A DNA stretch of 64,000 nt. Source: Sabellastarte sp. h YS-2021. Taxonomy: Eukaryota > Annelida > Polychaeta > Sabellida > Sabellidae. The notes under the pieces are model-generated. The model saw nothing but the letters and a program-made list of their open reading frames with translations. It was not told the DNA's origin and made no database searches. Position numbers and translations under genes: made by a program. Within the stretch, counting starts at the first letter, position 1; the number at the start of each line of letters is the position of its first letter. Below are positions 31,705 through 41,624 of the stretch, piece by piece. Location: contig OZ024935.1 of assembly GCA_964017235.1 (NCBI GenBank), forward strand, positions 89,309,052 to 89,373,051, read 5' to 3'.

Positions 31705-32320
31705 GACTTGCAAGACTGTTGCAATGCCATTGGAAGTGTATTCTGGGACTTTGGCTCCTTCAGACACAAGCCTCATAGGAAGGAGGTTACAGTTTCTCCC
31801 TCCTACCTACCTTTTCAGCAAGGACCTATTAGCCTCAATTGGTCTAGATTGGCTCCAGTGGTCACTTCAGCTCTAGATCATTCCTGAACTCAAATTGCCT
31901 GGACACATGTTTCGTTGTCCTCCTACAGCACTTACATCCTTCATGGACAGGACTACTGCTTGGAGAAAAGGGAAAGTCTCCTTCTCCTGCCTTTTAGCAA
32001 GAATCAGTTGGCTTCTGATGCTCCAGATGGCTCAAACCAGTGGTCATTCCAGCTCACAAACCTTTCTTGAGCTGACGTTGGACTGATGTTGTGACACTCT
32101 GCCCTCTTACAGTACTTAGTTACTATCAAGACAGTACAAGTACTTCAAGGAAGTGAAGCATCTCTTGCTCATATCTTTTAAGGAAGGCTTGATGGAGATA
32201 TCTTGAGTTCTGGTATCTCTTCTTGGATCAATCTGGATGCATGATTAGATTGCCAGTCCTTTAATTCTGATTCTCAGAATCTATACATTGAGGCACATAT
32301 TACATACATGGCTGCCTCTT
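30900..32320 (+). pseudogene. DIRS copy 1 methyltransferase-like and tyrosine recombinase remnants
   Basis: EMFATNMSHKLPFYVASP (about 30917-30970) matches the VDLFATRFNHKLPRFVSP segment of copy 2, and a VVAPWCP trace follows near 31115. Recombinase N-terminal traces start near 31330, then decayed core sequence continues to about 32320, interrupted by the A run at 31671-31700. Not functional. Confidence 0.65.
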
Positions 32321-32969
32321 TAGTTTTCAAGAGTGGGGTCTTACCTGAGCAGATATGGAACTCTTGTTATTGGAAGACCCACAATTCTTTACTACATTCT
32401 ACTTGAAGAAGTAGCTTGGCAATCCCATGACCAGTCCATGAACAGATTGGGCCTTGTGGATTCACCTCGGCATGTAGTCAATTTTTGTGTATTTTTACAT
32501 GTTATTGATATGACTCACATATTTATGTTCTCTCCAGTTACACAAGTGTTGTGTCACTGACATATGTCTTTCCTGACTTACATATGGCCCCATATCTGCA
32601 GTTCATGCAGTTCAGTTTGCCTGCTTGGAGATATTCTCATTGTCAGATGATGACATCTTGTTTCGGGAGTCATGCAGACATCTCCGGCCAATACCGGGTG
32701 ATGGTTAATACTGCTATATGATTTGTTGTAAAATTGTCTACAACAGCAACAGCAGCAACAATGACGACCACATCATGGATCTCTTGTTGAGGTTAGCAAA
32801 TTACTTATCTGTGATGAAGAAGTAATATATACAACCTAAGATGTGGCGAATGGAAGCTTATCTTATCCTCTTATCAAGTGCTTTATTTGGTGACCCCTTG
32901 TCTGACAATCATCTAACAGTGTGGCCAAAACAAATACCCTCCACCTGTTATGGTTGTATTCAAGCACTT

Positions 32970-33290
32970 GTGAGGATAAGGTAAGGCTATTTTACGCAAT
33001 AAAATGTAACAAATTTTATTGTAATTTAACTTTTTACAAGTTAAATACTTACCTTATCCTCACAAGGATAAACCCACCCTACCTCCCCGCATAATTTGTT
33101 TTGCTGGGGACCAAAAATACAATGAAGATCTCTCGACAATTGCCTGTAGACAATGAGTACGGCGCATGCGCGGACATGCGCAGACAAGGGGTCACCTGCC
33201 GACAAGAAAATTCTTTTAAAAAATACTTGTCGGTCGATACGTTTTGCTCCACAAAACCAAACCAAGCACTTGTGAGGATAAGGTAAGTAT
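32970..33290 (-). repeat. DIRS copy 1 internal complementary region and right terminal repeat
   Basis: About 32970-33062 carries the reverse complement of the left tip (ending CGCAATAAAATG) fused to that of the right tip (AACAAATTTTATTGTAATTT). This is the circle-junction-like internal complementary region typical of DIRS elements. The right terminal repeat follows at 33109-33290. Confidence 0.85.
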
Positions 33291-33463
33291 TTAACTTGTA
33301 AAAAGTTAAATTACAATAAAATTTGTTACATTTGATGACAGGCAGGAGAAATATATATTGAATTTTAACTATTTGCACACATTTTAACACTCTGTTTTTT
33401 ATCATGTCATTCTGAAGTTTGAATTGTCTGATTCTATGGGTAGACTGACATATCTATTATAAT

Positions 33464-33832
33464 TAGGGCTGAGTCGGTAGTGGCGGTATACGGGTATCGA
33501 GACAATTTTACTGAAATACCGTGACCACTTTGAGAATTGAAATATTCAATGTCAGCTAATATAATTATTGGGAAACGTAAAATATTAAATACCAAACCTG
33601 AATCTGAAGAAATTATAAACTATGCTCTCATATTTCACTAGATTTTAATGCATTTATAGCAATTTCTTTGAGAACAACTGCTATGGATGGATTACGGAAA
33701 ATGACTTCCCGTTTCTAGGTCTATTCGATTTGGGGAAATGCTGAAACTCAAACTTCTGCAGTATCCCGGTATCGGGACGGTTTTGCATAGACGGAATCTC
33801 GAACTGGAAAATCTGGTACCGTCGCACCCCTG
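33464..33832. mobile_element. hAT-like MITE with perfect 8-bp target-site duplication
   Basis: ATTATAAT occurs on both sides (33456-33463 and 33833-33840). The ends are TAGGGCTGAGTCGGTA and the inverted CAGGGGTGCGACGGTA. The 369-bp interior encodes nothing. Eight-base duplications and CAGGG-type ends are hAT features. Confidence 0.75.
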
Positions 33833-34514
33833 ATTATAATGGGTGATAAATGACCGATAACACCTTTCAATTATACTGCTATGAAGGTTTTGTTTAAAAA
33901 AAACCTATTGAAAATATGCTTTGAGAGTAATTTTAATAAATCCTTATACTTATATATATTTTTCTCAGTCTTGTGTTTTCTTACAGAAAATCCCTATTTT
34001 ATTGGAAAATTTTGAGGATAAGAGCTAAGAATACCAGTGAATTATGGTACTGCTAATTATTTACATGGCTTAGGTCGAGGTTTTTTCCTTCTTGCCAGAA
34101 TAAAGTTTCTTCCCATATTGTTAGTATTATGGTTTGGTTAATATATAACTAGTATTTTTGTGTGTGAGTTGTAACTTAGTGCTTTGTGTATTTATGTCTG
34201 TACAGCTAGAACCAGCCTTTGATCACAATGACTTACACAAATCAGGGTTCTGTATCTTTGTTATTAGCACTTCTCTCTTTATAAATGCTGTTAATTATAA
34301 GTATTGTCTTAGTACTGGATTATTGCTTTGAATTTGTGTTGTATTTCTTTTAAATCAGTTTTGAATGATTACTTACATGCGAGCTAGTCATTAGTTGTGA
34401 TGGCTTGTGGTAATCATATTGACTGCTTCTTATTCAGATTACAAGAAATACATCGGCAAAATAAATAACCATAAATATACACCGATAGACACTTCACAGA
34501 CGCTAAGAAAACCT

Positions 34515-34716
34515 CATTTTTATTGCGTTAATATATCTTACCTAGTGGACCAGTGCATTTGTCCGGCGCGCAGCCGGTCCCGCCAAACGTTAGACAAAAA
34601 CGTCCTGAGCTGGGCTCTGACCGGGACCGGTAGTGTATTCCTCATTCGCCAGGTGTCGTGACTGCACCCAGCTCCCCTACTGCGCGTGCGCGCGCATGCG
34701 TACTTCCTCTTTTTGT
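34515..34716 (+). repeat. DIRS copy 2 left inverted terminal repeat
   Basis: About 190 bases match the reverse complement of 40624-40812. The outer tip also matches the internal complementary region at about 40474-40515. A perfectly alternating pyrimidine-purine tract lies at 34681-34703. Confidence 0.9.
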
Positions 34717-34829
34717 TTGGCGCCATAGTGTTTTAGCGGATAAATTTCAATAAAATAAACTTTAAATTATATTGTCTATTTGCAAACGAGTTGGAAGGAA
34801 AGCTTTGGATATTGCAAAATATATTTACC

Positions 34830-36908
34830 ATGGCATCACCAGGACAGAGGCGTGGTAGTTGTGGCCATGTTATGGCGGGGTTTGATCTTCATAAAAAGTG
34901 TGCCCGCTGTAGGGACAAAAAGGTGGGAGATGACCCTTGTGTCAAAGGTCAGGACTGTGATTTGTGTGGTGCGTTATCTGACTCCCAGAAAGGTATGCTT
35001 GCAACCCCACAGTATCAAATCCGAAAAGACAAAAAAGCAGGGATTTTGATTTCTCCCAGTAAAGTTACGGTTGTGGGTCCGGTGGAGGAACAGGACGAAC
35101 TTGAGATGCCTCCGGACACTGCGCATGCGCAGGGACAGATTGTTACCGGTGCCTTCCCGGTTTCTGATCAGACAGATACTGGAGACTTTGTCTCCCGTCA
35201 GGATTTTGAACTATTGAATAATCAGTTGGAGGAAAAATTCGCCCGTTTTGAGGCTCTCCTTACAAGGACCAACATTTTTTCTACTCCAAAGATGCCTGTT
35301 TCAAAGAGTCAAGCCCCTGTTTCTGACACGCCCTTTATCAATCCCTCTCCTGACCCCAGAGCCACCGGTCCGGTGAGGCCTCCGGGTCAGGCTGTAGAGG
35401 ATTCTGCTTCTTCTGTTAAAAAACAGAAAGGGAAGTCAAAACATAAGAAGTCTATCAAACCGGCCGCTGCTGCCGGTTCTGCAAGTCAGGTTGCTAGGGA
35501 CCCTATTCCTCCCAAGACAGTGGTACCCGGTCCGGGTTTACAAGTTCTTGGTGAACCGGAGGAAACTGTGCCTGCTATCACCAGTGTCTCTTCCTTAGGG
35601 TCCTCCTCTCAACCGGTCATTACCGGTCCGCAGTATACCAGTACTTCTGCTTCCTTTGCACCGGATAGTTTTACTCAGCCGGATCCGGCTCTGTCAGACG
35701 GGGAACCCCTTCCGGACCGGTCAGATAAGGAATCTGGTGAGGAGGGTGAACTTTCAGATACTGAAATCAATGAGAAAAATGAGGAAATGAACTACAGAGA
35801 AACGGTCCGGTCGGTCCGTTCCTTTCTTGGCTGGTCTCACATACCAGATTTTGAGGCTTCAGCAAGTGATGCAGACAACCGTTCTGACAACCCTTGGAAA
35901 GGGAAATATCCTCGTCGCTCAGGCAAAGTTTCAGTGGAGTTACCAGCTGACGACTGGCTTTGCTATAAGATGGAAAAACTGAACACTCGTGTTGCAGAAG
36001 GTTACCCTTCTCGTTCCCAAGAGGCTGCAGGTCTGAAACAAGACCAGTTTGTCAGAACCCCCAAAAGCCAGGCAAAGTGGTATACACAGTCACGACTCAA
36101 ACAGGATATAAATCAAAGACCTGGACGTACAATCTTTGGCTGGTCGGGTTCCGAAGCACGCCTGAACTCTCAATTTTCCCGTATTGCCAAGACTTCCTCA
36201 TATCCATCTTCAGGACCAGCATCTAGGCCTATCCCTCAGGAGATTCTTCGAAGGTGGGAGCAATGTGCTAAGGAAGGCTCTTTGATTACCAATCACGCAG
36301 CAGGATTCAACAGGTGCGTTAGTGAAATTCAGGACAAAATGAATCAACACATTTCATTTTTAAACGCTACCATTGTTCAGGGCAAGGCCCCTAAGGAGGT
36401 CACCGACGCCATCAGGGATTTGAAAGACTTGTCAGCTTTCCACAGTAGTGTTTCTGTTGCCTTAGGTACTGCCTTCCAGCACCTCGCAGACAGTTTATTT
36501 GTTCAGCTAGCCAACTTCATTTTGTTGAGGAGAGATTCTTATCTCGAGTACGTTAAACCAGGCCTGAAACCTGATACCTGGAATAAACTACGAAATGCTC
36601 CCCTGTTCACTTACGGGTTATTCCCGGATGATGTACTGGCAGTAGCGGAGCAGGATATTCAAAAATATGATTCAAACAAGAGTGCTACTGGTCCCGGCCC
36701 GGGCACATATCAGCACTCAAAGAAGCATCAATTCCGGTATCAACCATATGAAAAGAAAGAGAGTCGTCAATCCGGCTTCTCCTCTTCCCAAAATCAACAA
36801 CCTTGGAGGCAATTCTCAGGCAGAGGCAGGGGTAGAGGTCGTGGTAGAGGTGGATCTGGTTCTGCTTACTACTCCAAGCCTGCCCGTGGTGCAAAACCGT
36901 ATAAATGA
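34830..36908 (+). CDS. DIRS copy 2 ORF1, Gag-like protein (692 aa)
   Basis: The start is taken at the ATG at 34830 in TTACCATGG, a good initiation context; the frame is open a little upstream but has no ATG there. The N-terminus has a Cys/His cluster, CGHVMAGFDLHKKCARCRDK followed by C-x6-C-x2-C, a likely zinc-binding motif that is also kept in copy 4. The middle is Pro/Ser/Glu-rich; a helical region around the last third (ISFLNATIVQ, LKDLSAFHSSVSVALG) may assemble particles. The C-terminus is RG-rich (GRGRGRGRGRGG), a likely nucleic-acid-binding tail. Its last 242 bases overlap ORF2 in another frame. Gag function is inferred from position and composition. Confidence 0.85.
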   Translation: MASPGQRRGSCGHVMAGFDLHKKCARCRDKKVGDDPCVKGQDCDLCGALSDSQKGMLATPQYQIRKDKKAGILISPSKVTVVGPVEEQDELEMPPDTAHAQGQIVTGAFPVSDQTDTGDFVSRQDFELLNNQLEEKFARFEALLTRTNIFSTPKMPVSKSQAPVSDTPFINPSPDPRATGPVRPPGQAVEDSASSVKKQKGKSKHKKSIKPAAAAGSASQVARDPIPPKTVVPGPGLQVLGEPEETVPAITSVSSLGSSSQPVITGPQYTSTSASFAPDSFTQPDPALSDGEPLPDRSDKESGEEGELSDTEINEKNEEMNYRETVRSVRSFLGWSHIPDFEASASDADNRSDNPWKGKYPRRSGKVSVELPADDWLCYKMEKLNTRVAEGYPSRSQEAAGLKQDQFVRTPKSQAKWYTQSRLKQDINQRPGRTIFGWSGSEARLNSQFSRIAKTSSYPSSGPASRPIPQEILRRWEQCAKEGSLITNHAAGFNRCVSEIQDKMNQHISFLNATIVQGKAPKEVTDAIRDLKDLSAFHSSVSVALGTAFQHLADSLFVQLANFILLRRDSYLEYVKPGLKPDTWNKLRNAPLFTYGLFPDDVLAVAEQDIQKYDSNKSATGPGPGTYQHSKKHQFRYQPYEKKESRQSGFSSSQNQQPWRQFSGRGRGRGRGRGGSGSAYYSKPARGAKPYK

Positions 36909-39213
36909 CAATCAATATCTTCTGAGTCCCCCAGTTGTGTTAAGTTCAAGTTTAGGGGATCTCAATCTAGTGTCATCAGCAAACAAAGAGACTTTTCAAG
37001 AGACTGTAAATTTGCATGTTGTTCCTCCTGTACCTTTTGTAAAAGGGCTGTTACAAAAGAAAAGCGTAAGACCCTCTCATTCTCAAATAGGAATAAAATC
37101 TGTGAACAGTGCTTTGTCTGTAAATCAGTGTCTTTTTGCCCCAAATGTAACAAATGCCCCATGTGTTGCAAAAGATCCACCTGTGGGAGGCCGTCTGCAA
37201 CTGTTTTGGCAGGTTTGGCTCTCCCTGGGTTCAAATCCAAGGGTAGTCTCCATCCTCAGGGAAGGGTATCAACTACCCTTCAAGGAGAGACCACCTCTGG
37301 CAAGATTTCCTGTGATTATCAGTGGTTCATCAAATCCCTCTCGAAACAAAAGTCTGAACGAGGCATTGCATTCCCTAGGTCAAAAACAGACTATCGAAAA
37401 GGTGTCCGTTCAGTCATCTCTGGGTTTCTACAACCGGTTGTTCCTGGTGCCAAAACCCAACGGGAAATGGAGGCCCATTCTAGATCTAAGCCAACTGAAC
37501 CTTTACCTTGCCCCAGCAACGTTCAAGATGGAAACTCCGGAGACCATCAGACTCTCCCTGCAACAGGGGGAGTGGGTCTCGTCGCTGGATTTCAGCGATG
37601 CTTATTTTCACATTCCCATAAACCACAGGTCGCGAAAATATCTCCGGTTCCACTTAAAAGGTCAGACTTTTCAGTTCACAGCACTTCCCTTTGGCCTGTC
37701 GACGGCTCCGTTGGAGTTCACAAAGGTGGTCAAGGAGGTAAAACTCATGGCTCAATCGAGGGGTATTCGAATCCACCAATACCTAGACGATTGGTTACTG
37801 AGAGCCCCATGCCGGGAAATTTGCCTACGTCATACCCAGATCCTTTTGGACCTTTGCCGCTCGCTAGGGTGGGTAGTCAACATGGACAAGTCAGAGCTAG
37901 TTCCCCAACAAACCTTCGACTTCGTAGGTTATCATTTCGACCTATCTCAGGGGTTAGTCAAACCAACTCAGGACAGGTGGAGGAGTCTATCTCAGAAACT
38001 CAACCTTCTCCTGGGACTGGAATGTTGCACAGTCAGGCAGTTCATGTCTTTAATCGGCCTTCTGACAGCAACAGAAAAACAAGTAGTGTCGGGGCGGCTG
38101 CATATGAGGCCCATTCAGTGGCACCTAAAAAAGCATTGGCATGCCCCGGAATCGCTGGAAAAGGTCATCCCAATTCCTTCATCTCTCCATGTACATCTAA
38201 GGTGGTGGTTGGACCCGGCCAAGGTGCTATCCGGTCAACCCTTACACCCTCTTCGACACGCCCTTCAACTGTTTACAGACGCCTCAAACGAAGGTTGGGG
38301 CGCTCACTTAGGCGATTACATGGCAAAAGGAGTTTGGTTGGAGTCAGAAAGCGCCTTGCACATAAATTTGTTGGAACTCAAGGCGGTCCTGCTAGCCTTA
38401 AAACGGTTCGAGCAGTTATGTTGCAACCAGATAGTTCTTGTTTGTACAGACAACACCACTGTGGTCTCTTACATCAACAAGGAAGGGGGTATGAAATCAG
38501 GCTCACTCTGTGCCCTCCTTTGGAGACTGATGCTTTGGTGCAATCAAAGGCAGATTGTCTTGAGGGCCAGGCATATTCCGGGTCACCTGAACGTCATAGC
38601 CGACAAGCTGTCCCGACTCAATCAGGTGATCCAAACAGAATGGTCCCTCCTCCCGGAGGTGTTTGCTCAAATATGCCGGCGTTGGCACCGCCCGTCTGTG
38701 GACCTGTTTGCCACCCGGTTCAATCACAAACTTCCCCGGTTTGTATCCCCGGTGCCAGACCAATCAGCGTGGGGAGTGGACGCCTTAAGTCTCCCTTGGG
38801 AGGACCTGGACGCTTATGCCTTTCCACCAACGGCCCTTCTTCATCAGGTGGTAACGAAACTCTTGGACCACGGATTCCGTCGTCTCATTCTGATAGCACC
38901 AGGTTGGCCCAACATGCCTTGGTTTTGGGACCTGGTCAACATGTCAGCTCAAGTTCCTCTCCTGCTCCCTCAGGTGTCGAAATTGATCACTCAACCGTTC
39001 AATCAGTGTCCTCACCGGGACCTGCCCAATCTGAACCTTCATGCGTGGCTCCTAGAGCCTCTGCCATCCAGCAGGCCGGGTTCTCGGCAGAAGTGGCAAC
39101 AAGAATTGAGGCTCCTCAAAGACGCTCTACCAGAGCCATTTATGAATCAAAGTGGTCCGTTTTTGTCAGATGGTGTGAAAAGAATCAGGTGGACTTCAGG
39201 ACTCCCTCTATAG
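36667..39213 (+). CDS. DIRS copy 2 ORF2: reverse transcriptase, RNase H, methyltransferase-like domain
   Basis: 848 codons from the ATG at 36667. The true start may be later or reached by frameshift from gag. The RT core begins near 37410 (NRLFLVPKPNGKWRPILDLS), has SSLDFSDAYFHIPI and the catalytic YLDDW at 37780-37794. RNase H follows from about 38265 with LFTDAS, NLLELKAV, CTDNTTVVSYIN and HIPGHLNVIADKLSR, which supply the acidic residues. From about 38695, VDLFATRFNHKLPRFVSP, YAFPP and LILIAPGWPNMPWFWD match the DAM-like methyltransferase domain of DIRS elements; its activity is not established. Copies RNA to DNA for the element. Its 3' part overlaps ORF3 in another frame. Confidence 0.92.
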   Translation: MIQTRVLLVPARAHISTQRSINSGINHMKRKRVVNPASPLPKINNLGGNSQAEAGVEVVVEVDLVLLTTPSLPVVQNRINDNQYLLSPPVVLSSSLGDLNLVSSANKETFQETVNLHVVPPVPFVKGLLQKKSVRPSHSQIGIKSVNSALSVNQCLFAPNVTNAPCVAKDPPVGGRLQLFWQVWLSLGSNPRVVSILREGYQLPFKERPPLARFPVIISGSSNPSRNKSLNEALHSLGQKQTIEKVSVQSSLGFYNRLFLVPKPNGKWRPILDLSQLNLYLAPATFKMETPETIRLSLQQGEWVSSLDFSDAYFHIPINHRSRKYLRFHLKGQTFQFTALPFGLSTAPLEFTKVVKEVKLMAQSRGIRIHQYLDDWLLRAPCREICLRHTQILLDLCRSLGWVVNMDKSELVPQQTFDFVGYHFDLSQGLVKPTQDRWRSLSQKLNLLLGLECCTVRQFMSLIGLLTATEKQVVSGRLHMRPIQWHLKKHWHAPESLEKVIPIPSSLHVHLRWWLDPAKVLSGQPLHPLRHALQLFTDASNEGWGAHLGDYMAKGVWLESESALHINLLELKAVLLALKRFEQLCCNQIVLVCTDNTTVVSYINKEGGMKSGSLCALLWRLMLWCNQRQIVLRARHIPGHLNVIADKLSRLNQVIQTEWSLLPEVFAQICRRWHRPSVDLFATRFNHKLPRFVSPVPDQSAWGVDALSLPWEDLDAYAFPPTALLHQVVTKLLDHGFRRLILIAPGWPNMPWFWDLVNMSAQVPLLLPQVSKLITQPFNQCPHRDLPNLNLHAWLLEPLPSSRPGSRQKWQQELRLLKDALPEPFMNQSGPFLSDGVKRIRWTSGLPL

Positions 39214-40115
39214 AGCAAATTGCGGATTTTCTCCTTTCCCTTTTTCAGGAGAAACATCTTCAACCTAGTACCATAGAAGGCTATAGGACTGCCATAGCCG
39301 ACAAAGTGGGGAACTCCAGAATTAACATCAGCAAGGATGAAAACTTGTCCAGGTTGTTGGACAGTTTTCATAGGGACAAACCAAAAGGCAGGCGTGGGGT
39401 TCCTACGTGGAATTTGTCTTTGGTCCTTCACCAACTTACACAACCTCCTTTTGAACCTCTCAGGAAGGCTTCGCTGAAGTTCCTCACCTTTAAGACTGTC
39501 TTCCTTCTAGCCTTGGGCTCTGGGAAACGGAGGAGTGAAATTCATGCTTGGGTCCACAGGAACATTAGGCACCAAGAGGATTGGTCAAATGTTTCGTTAT
39601 CGCCTTCTCCTAGTTTCATCTCTAAGAACCACCTGGCTAAAGAGGGTCCCGCTTCCGTGGCCCCTGTTATCATTCCAGCCTTGGCTCCTTCATTGGACAA
39701 ATCCCTCAAGGAGGATAGGAGTCTGTGCCCGGTCCGGGCACTCCGTTATTACTTGGACAAAACCAAAGATCTCCGTTCAGGCAAGGAATTGGTTTTTGTT
39801 TCCTTTAGGAAGAGCTTCCAGAAGGATATTGTCCCTGCTACCGTTTCCTCCTGGATCAAACAAACCATAGTCCTTTGTTACCAGATGTCAGACCAACAGG
39901 CTCAACAGTTGCATCAGGTTCGGGCTCATGACGTTCGCGCGTTCGCGGCGTCCAAAGCCTTTCAGGGGGGTGTTCCCTTAGACCAGATTTTGGCAGCCTG
40001 TCACTGGAAATCTCATAACACCTTCACCCAATTTTACTTGAAGGACTTGGCATGGGCAGACTCGGATGTGTACCATTTGGGTCCGGTGGTAGCTGCCCAA
40101 CAAATTAGGGACTAA
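39102..40115 (+). CDS. DIRS copy 2 ORF3: tyrosine recombinase domain
   Basis: The open frame extends back to about 37128, but upstream of about 39000 it only shadows ORF2, so the recognisable recombinase is given. From 39102, an N-terminal helical SAM-like domain (STRAIYESKWSVFVRWCEKN, QPSTIEGYRTAI) precedes the catalytic domain: LGSGKRRSEIHAW (first Arg, about 39515), HDVR (39927-39938), CHWKSHNTF and QFYL (nucleophile Tyr, about 40033). The R-H-R-H/W-Y set is complete, so integration and excision activity is plausible. It uses recombination through a circular DNA intermediate in place of an integrase (family knowledge). The start and expression mechanism are not resolved; overlap with ORF2 is usual in DIRS elements. 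Confidence 0.92.
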   Translation, partial: RIEAPQRRSTRAIYESKWSVFVRWCEKNQVDFRTPSIEQIADFLLSLFQEKHLQPSTIEGYRTAIADKVGNSRINISKDENLSRLLDSFHRDKPKGRRGVPTWNLSLVLHQLTQPPFEPLRKASLKFLTFKTVFLLALGSGKRRSEIHAWVHRNIRHQEDWSNVSLSPSPSFISKNHLAKEGPASVAPVIIPALAPSLDKSLKEDRSLCPVRALRYYLDKTKDLRSGKELVFVSFRKSFQKDIVPATVSSWIKQTIVLCYQMSDQQAQQLHQVRAHDVRAFAASKAFQGGVPLDQILAACHWKSHNTFTQFYLKDLAWADSDVYHLGPVVAAQQIRD

Positions 40116-40171
40116 GCAGAGGCTCCCTTGTATATAGTGTATAGTGGTGTATATATGTATTCATACATGTA

Positions 40172-40213
<42 letters not shown>
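40172..40213 (+). repeat. 42-base poly-A run in DIRS copy 2
   Basis: Uninterrupted A42 just after the recombinase stop and before the internal complementary region. It lies inside the element, not at an integration end. Confidence 0.9.
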
Positions 40214-40214
<1 letters not shown>

Positions 40215-40469
40215 GTCCCTGCAGTCTGTCTTGCGTTGCAAGAAGATGGGGGACCATCTTAATCTTCAATTCCCCTTCTTCACTTCCTCGGGAACTCGTC
40301 AGCTACAAAACAAAGGGGGGGGGGGGGAGAGAGACTGTACCTATCCAGGGTAGTTAGAATCCCTTCCCGGGTGATTTCCTCTGGATTTACGGAGTATATA
40401 TGTAGATCTTAGAGTCTCAGTCTCCCCTTTGCCCATAGCTACCCTCCAACCACTGGGTAGTTATTCTGC

Positions 40470-40565
40470 ACTGGTCCACTAGGTAAGATATATTAACGCA
40501 ATAAAATGGAAAATTTAATGGTTAAATTAAATTTTTATTAGTTAATATCTTACCTAGTGGACCAA
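40470..40565 (-). repeat. DIRS copy 2 internal complementary region
   Basis: TGCACTGGTCCACTAGGTAA through CGCAATAAAATG is the reverse complement of the left tip; TGGAAAATTTAATGG through AGTTAATATCTTACCTAG is that of the right tip. The two join with a TG overlap, as in the circle junction used to complete DIRS ends. Confidence 0.9.
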
Positions 40566-40623
40566 GAGAGTCCCACCCTACCTGCCCCGCAATAGCTCAA
40601 AGGGGGACATTCTTAGGTAGGCC

Positions 40624-40845
40624 ACAAAAAGAGGAAGTACGCATGCGCGCGCACGCGCAGTAGGGGAGCTGGGTGCAGTCACGACACCTGGCGAATGAGG
40701 AATACACTACCGGTCCCGGTCAGAGCCCAGCTCAGGACGTTTTTGTCTAACGTTTGGCGGGACCGGCTGCGCGCCGGACAAATGCACTGGTCCACTAGGT
40801 AAGATATTAACTAATAAAAATTTAATTTAACCATTAAATTTTCCA
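40624..40845 (-). repeat. DIRS copy 2 right inverted terminal repeat and tip
   Basis: Inverted copy of 34527-34716 from ACAAAAAGAGGAAGTACGC to GGTAAGATATTAAC, followed by the right-specific tip that ends CCATTAAATTTTCCA. Confidence 0.9.
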
Positions 40846-40975
40846 ATTTCCAAATTACAGTGAAACTCTGTTAAGTGCTGATAATAAGTTACAAAATGAT
40901 ATCAGGTGGGTAAACTTCTTGGGGTAGGAGGGTGGGGGGAGGGGGGGACATGTCATTTCTGTTGAAAGAAATATG
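40846..40975. other. 130-bp spacer between DIRS copies 2 and 3
   Basis: Contains a G-rich tract (GGGGTAGGAGGGTGGGG at about 40921) with several G-runs. No gene is present. Confidence 0.6.
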
Positions 40976-41167
40976 ATTTTATTGCGTTAATACATCCTAT
41001 CCAATGGACAATTGCTAATCCGGTCGGCGCAGACCGGCCCGCCAAACGCCAGAAAAAGACGTCCTGTGTTGCCACCGGCTGGCCGGTCCGTAGTACTGTG
41101 CACTCCCCAGATGGCGCCTCGTACTTCCTTCCTGTCTAGACAACCTGACGTCATAGCATCTTTTTCG
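40976..41167 (+). repeat. DIRS copy 3 left inverted terminal repeat
   Basis: Reverse complement of 47068-47245, from CCAATGGACAATTGCTAATC to GACGTCATAGCATC and TTTTTCG. Similar in layout to copy 2 (GCCAAACG, GACGTCCTG) but diverged in sequence. Confidence 0.88.
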
Positions 41168-41624
41168 TTTGGCGCGTGTACTGTGCAGACGTAGTTTCTA
41201 CAATCTCCAGATTTTTAAAGGAAAAGTGTGCTTTATGACGGATTTTAAACCTTATATGTGGAGAGTTTCTTTGTAAAGTGTTACCAGCTGGTCAAGCACG
41301 GATATACATTTAGAAATCTGCTGGAAACGCTCCCTAGTTGGCTCAATTTATTATTGATGATAGGGCAGTAATCGACGAGATATATGAAGGCAGCCATTTT
41401 GCTAGTTTCCTCCCATTCAACCTTTATTGTTGTTGGGGCAGATCAACAATATTGAGGAATTATGGATATACTTCTAACAGGTATTTTTATCCGTGTCTTT
41501 TGTTTGAATGTTCTCATCTATAACCTTCCAGCTACAATCACCATAGAAACGTCTCTACACGAGATCTTCAGTCTACGTAGTTTTGAAATCTGTGAATGGA
41601 AGGAATTCCCCATCACAGATGCAT

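Larger units (their letters stand above)
27876..33333 (+). mobile_element. DIRS-type retrotransposon, copy 1, heavily decayed
   Basis: The element starts TTTTATTGCGTAAAATAGCC (27877) and ends near CAATAAAATTTGTTACATTT (33333). It has inverted terminal repeats, an internal complementary region, and degenerate RT, RNase H, methyltransferase-like and tyrosine recombinase traces in the canonical DIRS order, all broken by stops and frameshifts. A run of about 30 A lies at 31671-31700. Its termini (CTTACCTTATCCTCAC) match copy 4 rather than copies 2 and 3. Confidence 0.85.
34515..40845 (+). mobile_element. DIRS-type retrotransposon, copy 2, apparently complete
   Basis: A 6.33-kb element with left terminal repeat, gag, overlapping RT/RNase H/methyltransferase-like and tyrosine recombinase frames, internal complementary region and inverted right terminal repeat. 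The left tip is ATTTTATTGCGTTAATATAT; the right tip ends CCATTAAATTTTCCA. All three frames are open and the terminal repeats are nearly identical, so the copy is probably young and possibly competent. DIRS elements integrate by tyrosine recombinase without target-site duplication (family knowledge), and none is seen. Confidence 0.93.

Noticed and set aside
37128-39000. N-terminal 620 codons of the copy 2 recombinase frame as a separate protein
   Set aside because: The sequence overlaps the RT/RNase H frame and resembles no domain; only the part from about 39102 is annotated as recombinase.
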